Assembly (NCBI RefSeq): GCF_001649575.2
Contig: NC_051430.1
Span: forward strand, 32,862,326-32,926,325
Length of the DNA: 64,000 bases
Reading direction: 5' to 3'
DNA from: Kryptolebias marmoratus
Lineage: Eukaryota; Chordata; Actinopteri; Cyprinodontiformes; Rivulidae
Part shown: positions 57,401 through 64,000 of the stretch, piece by piece
How positions within the stretch are numbered: position 1 is the stretch's first letter
Layout of the letters: the number at the start of each line of letters is the position of its first letter
Notes under the pieces: model-generated
Told to the model about the DNA's origin: nothing
Database searches by the model: none
Seen by the model: the letters and a program-made list of their open reading frames with translations, nothing else
Made by a program: the position numbers and the translations under genes

Positions 57401-60400
57401 CTCACCCAGCCAGATCAGTAAGATCATGGTTACATTCACTTACACTGACAGAAATGGGATTTTGGCTGTCTAAATGAAATGATATATGTTTAGTTTTGGT
57501 GCTCTTTTTCCGGACTGAGCTGGTCGGAATGCACAGTTCTGTAATTGGCTATTACTGATCCACTAAATCCAATATAATATCCACTAAACACAGCAAGTAC
57601 TGTCAAAAAAACTGTATCCATGCTTCATAAATCCCTTCGTTTCCCCATCTTTTCATACTTAGATCTGGGCCTTTCAGGAAGTAATGTTTTCAAAATAATG
57701 TCTGAATTTCACAATAATAACTTAAACTCTTGTTTAGCTCACTTACTGTTGATGACAAAATTAAAGACAAAGTTTTGATGCAAAATATATCACTATTCTT
57801 ATTTATGGCTTTATCAAAGTGGTTGCCTATTTATTATCTCCAAGCACTCTGACAGTTTTTTCTTTTTCTGTGAAACCAAGAGGTGAATTTCTGATCAACA
57901 TTTGGAAATACTCCAACAACTAGTCACTTAAATCCGTTTTCGTCTCCGTTCAGATGTATGGATGCCTAAATGCATTGAGTTGATGCTACGTTCACACTGC
58001 AGCCTGAAGTGACCAAAATCCGTTTTTTTTTAAATTTATTTTGCCCTTATACGACCTGTATCTAATCTTTTCATGGCAGTCTGAACAACACGGATTGGAT
58101 TTTCATAAATGCAACCCAGGCCACTTAAATATGTTGGATATGTGGTGCTAAATCAGATATGCATTCATTCATTCATTTATAAAGCACTTTAAAACCAAAC
58201 GCAACCAAAGTGCTGTACAGGTCAATGAAGAAATAATGCTCTCTGGAATTAAAAGCCAATTTGAAAGCGTGAGTCTTTAAAACCGATTTTAAATTTAGTT
58301 GAAATTTCCAGCAGACCTTACAGAAGCAGGGAGACTGTTCCAGAGCCTCGGACCTGCAGCTGAAAAGGCCCCATCGAGTACAGTACCTTTTTAGAACACG
58401 TCAGTTCATTGAAAAAACAAAAGGGAACCTTAAATGTGCATAATGCATTCACCATATTTAAGTGACAAGGATTATAAGCTTATTCTGAAATAACAGCAGT
58501 ACGTCCTGCTTTGAAAACGACACATTTTCTTTCATCTGTTCCTCCCTCAGCTATAAAGTCAAAACCAAAAGAAAACGTCAAAGAGGTGAGACTGTTTTTC
58601 TTTACTTATTTGTTTTATGTAACTGTAAATATGTCCCCAAAATGCACTGATCTGTTGATGATGATGACGTAGTTTTTCAGCAAACTGTACCTGAGTGACG
58701 GGCAGGCTGCCCCAAACCATAACTGGAAGGAGGATTCCCAGGCCATGATGAGTAGAGAGCCTCCTGACAGCTGGGAGATGGAATTTCCAGATAAACCCTC
58801 ATCGCCACGGACCGCAGTTGACAAACCGTGTAAAGGAGCAGCCACATTTATACCTAAAGTGGTTCAAATCACCTCAAAGAAACAGTTGGCTGAAAGAAAA
58901 CAGGTACTTTTCTGGACTTAACTTTGCATTTCCACTTAGGGACAATGAATCCCTTGGATCGTGTTTTGAACTGGATTTGATTGGGTTGATGTTTGATGCA
59001 ACAATTAAATGCCTAGTTTTCTTTGAAATAATGCATGTCAGCCCTCACTTTTCACATCAGAGTTTAGACTAAGATGTTAAAGAGGACCTATAATGCTAGG
59101 TTAGGATCGGTCTGTGGGCTGTACAAAACATGTTCATTACATTTAATACACACAATCGTTCTCAGATGTTGAGATTCCACCTGATCAGTTCTGTTTTGAG
59201 CTCCTTTCAGAATGAGACGTTTTAGGGCTGCATAAATTCAAAGTAAACATGTTACCTATTTTGTCTTTAGTAACAAATCTGTAACTTGCATATTCTTTCT
59301 AGAGAAAAGAGAAGAAAGCCATAGGGAAGCAAAAGTCTGTAAGTAAAGAACCAGTAGTTTGCAGAAAAATATGCAATAATTTTAATGGATGAACTTTCCT
59401 GTTGTGATTCTCAGCAGACAATTGAAATCAACATACCAGTGGAACTCTTCAACTCTCCATCTCCCTTACCTAAAAACCCTACACTAAGGAGGCAGCATGT
59501 AGAGGACCTCATGACGAAGATCCATGGCTCTTTCAGTTTCATGCAGGTGGCTTTTGGTTGTTTGCAGACTACTTAACTGTGAACCCACTATTGTTTGGCT
59601 AGTGACCAAAATCTCCTGAAGTTCAGATTTACCCCTTTCTAATGAAATCATCAGATTTTGCAGTTTGTAGGTCATGTACAGTGACCAAGCTGCACATACT
59701 AACATGTCAACACAAGACTTTTTAAGTTCAATTTATTTAAAAAGTGCATTCACTATACTAAATAACAAATCCAAATAATATTGAATTAAATTCAGTTCAG
59801 TCCAAAATGGATTCTGATTCAAATCCAATTGCAGGCAACTCAATTCCTATTATGGTACAACACATTCATATACAGTACATTATAAAATATCAATTGGCAA
59901 AAGTTGTCTAACAAAGCCAGGAAATTGTGTCAAATCTGTGCTTCAGCACCATCCCACAGCCAGAGCAACACATTGATGATAGTAAGGATATTATCTTCCC
60001 TTTTATGGAAAGAACCAAAACCAGGCTCAGGACTAGTGGCCATCTGCCTTGATGGGCTGGGTTTTGAGAGGACAGGAAAGGGATCTAAACAAAAGATTGA
60101 TCCAGGTGTAGTTTATATGGGAAGAAAAACAGAAACGCAGGTTAATGGTAGCAATAATTGTATGTAGGGCTGCAATAACAAATCGATAAAATCGATAAAA
60201 TTCGATAATTAAAAGCGTTGGCAACAAAATTCATTATCGATATGTGTCACGCAATTTATGCGTCACAAACGTTGTCGCGGAAACGGGGACGTCACCCGCA
60301 GCGCGTTTGCTGAACAAACTCCGTCCAAAATATGTCATTGCTCCGTCCGCTCCGTATGATGATGAAGAAGCTACGGCTCCTCTTCCTCACTGCAAACTTT

Positions 60401-63400
60401 CTTTCTGCTACTCCATTACTGTTTTGGGGGCATGTTTTACTCACTGCAGGTTAGAATCTGCTGAATAGGCTTTTGTGTTTATTGTGTAAGTTGTTAAGCA
60501 GCAGAACTAGCTCTGTGAGCTCTGTTAGCAGCAGTTAGCATACAGGAAACTGCACGCTGCTTTCAGCGCCACCCGGTGGCATCACAAAGTAATGTTTAGT
60601 CATGGGTCGATCACTGTATGCAAGTGAAGAGTGAGGCAACATTTAACTACATTTACATCTACTTATTTTTGTAATTAATTGTTTTAATGGTACTTGTAGT
60701 GTGTGTGTGTTTAATTGATTTAGTTGTAAGTTTTTTAGAGATGTGAAACACGGGTGGTAAATTAGCTATTGTTGTTTTCTGCTTGAGAGCTAAGTATATA
60801 AAGTGAGAATGTTGAATTGAATTTATATTGATTTATTTAAAAATAAGAAAGTAGTAAACGTTTTACATCAACCTACTCCTTTACATACAGATAACTTTTT
60901 TATGTGGGCCAAAATGAATGACTGAATGAATGAATGAATTCCAAGACGACCGATTAATCGAGAAAATAATCGCCCGATTAATCGATTATTGAAATTATCG
61001 ATAGTTGCAGCCCTAATTGCATGTACTGTAGAAATAGAGTAAAGCGTAAAGACAGAGTAAGGAAATGTTAACCACATGTCCTCCAGCAATCGAAGCCTAT
61101 AGCAGCATAACTAAAGGTTTGTCAAATGTCTTGAACCAATAATACATGCGCTTTCTGAATAATTTACTTTCATTTGTATTATCAGGAATTTTAAGTAGAA
61201 ATCATACAAAATCCAGGAGTAAGTTTGACTTCTTGGCCAGTAATTACTGAAGTTTTGTTTGTTTGTTTTCGCCCTCAGGACTCTCTGCTAGATGGTGAGA
61301 ACTCTATGACCAATGGTACACCCAGGAAGAAGACACGGCCATCTGGAACCCTCTCTCCACTAGGTAATATGAAACATATGAACAAACTCTTATTTTGAAA
61401 GTATTTTATTGTATTTGTATTTATTTTTATTGTAATTTCTGTGTTTACATTCATCCTTTTTCTGCCACCTATGTATGGTCATGTTGTAGTGGAAACAGGT
61501 CCAGGAGGGAAACTTGACCATTCCTCTCTTCTGGGGGATCCCAAGGCATTCCCAGGCTAGAGGATGTATAATCCCTCTACTGAGTTCTGGGTCTGCTCCC
61601 AATGGGGTTTGCCGGTAAAGCTTGGGGGAGTCCTGAGAAATGGGCTCTGCAGAATTGGCACCTTAATATGGTGGAGGGGGTTTGAAGTACCCCTGTGATT
61701 CTCCAAGGCTGTTGTCTGGAGCATTGACCCCTGTGTGGGTCTCCCGTGGTAAACTGGCCCTCCAGGGGATTTGGCGTGTCAGACTTAAAGTGAATCAAAA
61801 ATCTTGTTGAACAACAAACATATTTGTCAAGATACCCAACAAAGTTTATCAGGGGTGCTGGCTGGTTAAACCTGAAGAAGAGACTGGAAACCACCCACCA
61901 CCTGCAGGTTTGGATGCTATGTGAGCTGGGTGGCAGGCAAGGGAGGGTTCTTGGCCTGCCGATTCTTGGAGACACAAACTGGCTCTAGTTTCCATGGGAA
62001 CACGTTTTGTTCAAAGAAATGTATCAAGCAGAGCAGATTTAGGCGAGTTCAGTGAGACATGAGGTTGAGAAGTCTGATTGGCTCTGGGTATCTTCCTACT
62101 TGAGGGAAGAGAGTTGGAGTCCTTGGGCCAGGTGGGTGGGATGCCCCAGATTGCAGGCTGCACCTGCTGATGTGGATGTTCTCAATGGAAGGGAAGCTAA
62201 CAGGAAGTTTACCACCTTCCTGTTAGCAGCAGAAACTTCCAGTACAAGGTGGTGATGGAGAACATGAGGGTGCTCTCTATCACACATCGGTTTTTGAAAA
62301 AATAAAAAACTAATTCAGAATATGCTCTTAATTTAGTCTCCAGAATTCTCCTTACTTCTCCTCACATTGTCTCCCAATCTGAAGACTGCGCCCTGTACCT
62401 TTTTTAGGAGAGACTTCACCTCCATTCAGCCAGGGTTTCTGGGTTTTGGTAGATGGTCTTCCTGATGATGATGCTGATGGCATCCTCAGTACATTTGCTC
62501 ATTTATTGATCAGCACCACCACATGATGACATCCATGTGGTGCTGCAACCAATTAATTTTATTTCATTTCCTTTATTTAACTAGATTTAAAACCTCATTA
62601 AGATCAAGATTTCATTTGCATGTGTGACCGGGGCAAAAAGTCTACGCCGAATGTTCTGCTCTTTTGTGGACCTGGTGACCCTAGTGGCAGTGGCCTCATT
62701 AAACTGAATCTTTTCTCATTTCTGTACTAAATTTATTGGTTTCCATTTTCCATTTTATTTTTTAAAATTGTGTTGTTTATTGTTTGTTTGTTTCTTCTTC
62801 TTACCCCACATTCAACAAGCCCATGAAGGTTTAGGAAACCCATTGGAAGTCCTGCCAAAAACGATGCATGTAAGATTACATTTTATATATTTACGAAAAT
62901 GTAACATTTTGTATTTGTTTGAAGTTTGTTTCTGTTCTGCTTTGTTTGTATACATGTTTTAGTTTTTGTGTAAATTAGTAAATATTTCTCCTGGTAAAAA
63001 TTTTTTTTGCCTGATCTTTTGTGATAGTTGAATGATGAATTAAGTGATATAATATTGATTTCATTTTCATCTCCCACATTCAGTCGACCCCACTTAAAGA
63101 GCATAAAGTCTGTTTGACCAAAGGAGATCAGAATCTGCAGAGCGACCTGGACCTTTCCTCAAAGAACCTCAATCATGTAAAAGGCAACATGTGGCTGTTA
63201 AAGGCAGCATAAAATGATGCACTGATTTTTTAAATATATTTTATTATCATCTCTGCAGGAGTTCCCACAATTGGCTGACAGAAGGTTTTCCTCTCCACCG
63301 CTGTTCCGCCGGGAGTCCAACACCCCTTCTCTGGAAAACAAGAGCTCTCATTGTGTATGGATAAAAAACAAACTCAAACTCAAGTTTTTTTTAGTTAATA

Positions 63401-63565
63401 AAAATAAACACTGTCAAGTTTCTTTTCCAGAAGCCTGATCCAGAGAAACATTCCCCCTGTAATGGCAGGAGATCATGTACCTCCACCCCACCCCAGGCAG
63501 AGACTTTCTCCAACTCTCCCACCAGGCGAACCCACACCTCTCCAGAGTTTCAGCACATTCAGTCG
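51444..63565 (+). CDS. caprin2: Caprin family member 2, 5' part (runs off the window)
   Basis: Fifteen exons: 51444-51656, 51755-51817, 51886-51972, 52670-52908, 56145-56227, 57304-57417, 58551-58585, 58673-58903, 59303-59338, 59415-59546, 61279-61363, 62820-62869, 63084-63176, 63259-63354, 63431-63565; 564 codons, all phases consistent. Residues about 48-250 are the caprin homology region: YETYIEDGLICLKHKVRNLE, AAVEKYEEVLHNLEFARELH, SLEKQMDQAAVVYMDLLEGK, TYKLLKDELIRLLNYKYFNN. LRRQHVEDLMTKIHGSFSFM near residue 420 matches the second conserved caprin2 block. Caprins bind RNA and translation-control partners in granules; caprin2 also promotes LRP5/6 phosphorylation in Wnt signalling. The C1q-like domain lies beyond 64000. 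The start was chosen because MVQLSPSPTPD follows a stretch with no family similarity, although the frame is open back to 51168. Confidence 0.95.
52337..52487. mobile_element. Palindromic hAT-type MITE, 151 bp
   Basis: The ends CAGTGGTTCCCAACCCTGG and the approximate reverse complement ggagttgggaatccctg are flanked by GGTTAGAC at 52329-52336 and 52488-52495. It is in caprin2 intron 3. Confidence 0.88.
53330..53760. repeat. Repeat-rich part of caprin2 intron 4
   Basis: It begins near aggggcgccgccaactattt and ends with a piece (gacaccagttccctgcgacc) related to the repeat at 4205-4560. Confidence 0.4.
54120..54440. repeat. Interspersed teleost repeat (gttgcgg-rich)
   Basis: It contains cacaaagaagagactagacc, then many gttgc words (gttgcgggaaagttgcag, gttgcaaaaagttgcgattt). 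The open frames on both strands are chance products of this repeat. Confidence 0.5.
54850..55130 (-). mobile_element. Harbinger-like Myb/SANT DNA-binding fragment, degenerate
   Basis: The minus reading has GEKKLSFTKPKIDVLVNEVE, a stop, then RTEAEVKKKSSDFRSGGKKV. This matches the start and end of the Myb/SANT-like protein carried by PIF/Harbinger elements. The following 55190-55430 (gcgggatcttgtgcgcaaac, tcgttttgtttttgtttggg) may be the element's non-coding end. It is in caprin2 intron 4. Confidence 0.55.
58140..58395. repeat. LINE-related 3' repeat fragment
   Basis: It begins with cattcattcattcatttata and aagcactttaaaaccaaacg, then agggagactgttccagagcc, a layout of fish LINE 3' ends. In caprin2 intron 6. 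Confidence 0.5.
59715..60156. repeat. Interspersed repeat (ccagagcaacac..ggttaatggtagcaata type)
   Basis: A left part of ttcaatttatttaaaaagtg and right landmarks cccacagccagagcaacaca, aaccaggctcaggactagtg and aggttaatggtagcaataat. The 87-codon open frame across it has no family similarity. The hAT element at 60165 is inserted at its right end. Confidence 0.55.
60165..61015. mobile_element. Non-autonomous hAT element, 851 bp
   Basis: The termini TAGGGCTGCAA and TTGCAGCCCTA are exact 11-bp inverted repeats. Subterminal cgataaaatcgataa and gattaatcgattattg are typical of this hAT group. Flanks are ATTGTATG (60157-60164) and ATTGCATG (61016-61023), one mismatch. No transposase. In caprin2 intron 10. 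Confidence 0.88.
61390..61602 (-). mobile_element. RTE-like fragment, minus orientation
   Basis: The minus frame has SRGIIHPLAWECLGIPQKRG, matching the WERLGIP block of the RTE element at 14660-15195. It directly abuts a plus-oriented RTE 5' piece. Confidence 0.55.
61600..62290 (+). mobile_element. RTE-clade 5' region fragment (resembles Rex3)
   Basis: It contains ggcaccttaatatggtggag and gtaaactggccctccagggg, landmarks of the 5' part of fish Rex3-like elements, then VLGLPILGDTNWL and, in another frame, WARWVGCPRLQAAPADVDVL. No intact ORF. In caprin2 intron 11. Confidence 0.6.
62300..62780. other. Remainder of caprin2 intron 11, no gene recognised
   Basis: No exon or clear repeat end; a LINE-like remnant cannot be excluded. 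Confidence 0.4.
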
Positions 63566-63769
63566 GTAAGTTTAACTAAAGTTAGATTTAGGCAACAGTG
63601 ACGCAATCGCGCTGTCCCTGCCTCCGTGTGAAGGCCCTGTGCAGTGTTGCATCGAGTAATTGTGCACCTCCCAATTTTTGTAACTTGGTGCGGACCGTAC
63701 GCGCCACTCCCCATTCAAAATGAACGATTTTGGTGCTCTAGTGGAGCTGGTTCACCTGTATCAGCATTT

Positions 63770-64000
63770 ATATCCCCTTCTTGGATCCATCCAACCATCT
63801 GTCCATCCATCCAACCATCTGTCCATCCATCCCCTTCTTGGATCCATCCAACCATCTATCCATCCAACCATCTGTCCATCCATCCCCTTCTTGGATCCAT
63901 CCAACCATCTGTCCATCCAACCATCCATCCAACCATCTGTCCATCCATCCCCTTCTCAGATCCATCCAACCATCTGTCCATCCATTGCCTTCTTGGATCC
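63770..64000. repeat. (ATCC)n compound minisatellite
   Basis: Units of about 35 and 75 bp combine ccccttcttggatccatcc with catctgtccatccatcc. It reaches the right edge of the window, in caprin2 intron 15. Part of the unit contains GGATCC sites. Confidence 0.9.

Noticed and set aside
59904..60167. 87-codon plus frame in caprin2 intron 10
   Set aside because: Falls within an interspersed repeat and has no protein similarity.
63770..64000. Regular repeat-spacer look suggestive of CRISPR
   Set aside because: Simple ATCC-based minisatellite in a vertebrate intron, no unique spacers.

Overview
The window is vertebrate nuclear DNA from a ray-finned (teleost) fish. The genes are intron-rich with GT-AG splice sites. 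They include an NLR of the fish-specific FISNA-NACHT-LRR-B30.2 type and a CD300/pIgR-like receptor. The repeats are typical of teleosts: a RTE element with a GATG tail that resembles Rex3, L2-like and Tx1-like LINEs, Penelope-like elements and many non-autonomous hAT elements. Three runs of N (11437-11515, 14796-15009, 29256-30093) mark a draft assembly. Species cannot be read from this; a percomorph is likely.

Left half (1-34.4 kb, all genes on the minus strand) is an innate-immune block. (a) 71-7696: a complete eight-exon CD300/pIgR-like receptor with signal peptide, two V-type Ig domains, a duplicated Ser/Thr stalk exon, a membrane span and a short tail with one tyrosine motif. (b) 12582-18208: a phase-consistent exon chain that joins an NLR-type leader exon, a Lys/Pro/Ser linker, a CARD and the C-terminal half of a CAP (GAPR-1/GLIPR2-like) domain. 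I know of no gene with this layout, and it is the most interesting object here. (c) 23919-34315: a nine-exon NLRC3-like gene whose NACHT core falls in the assembly gap. The leader exons of (b) and (c) lie in a 279-bp duplication in which I find only two differences, so (b) and (c) have shared DNA recently.

Right half (41-64 kb, plus strand) holds two conserved housekeeping-type genes. net1, the short (NET1A-type) RhoA guanine nucleotide exchange factor, is complete in nine exons with a TATA box and a poly(A) signal. caprin2, an RNA-granule and Wnt-related protein, is present for its first fifteen coding exons and runs off the right edge before its C1q domain. The net1 C-terminus looks frame-shifted relative to the PDZ-binding end known in the family.

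Between and inside the genes lie many transposon remnants. Four hAT-type elements have recognisable 8-bp target duplications (11245-11705, 38543-39244, 52337-52487, 60165-61015). One of them sits inside an older DNA transposon. There are two head-to-head LINE fragment pairs, an inverted cluster of an unnamed roughly 300-bp dispersed repeat at 36.4-38.2 kb, and several strong hairpins. All exon limits were read by eye from splice signals, phase and family similarity. Transcripts were not available.
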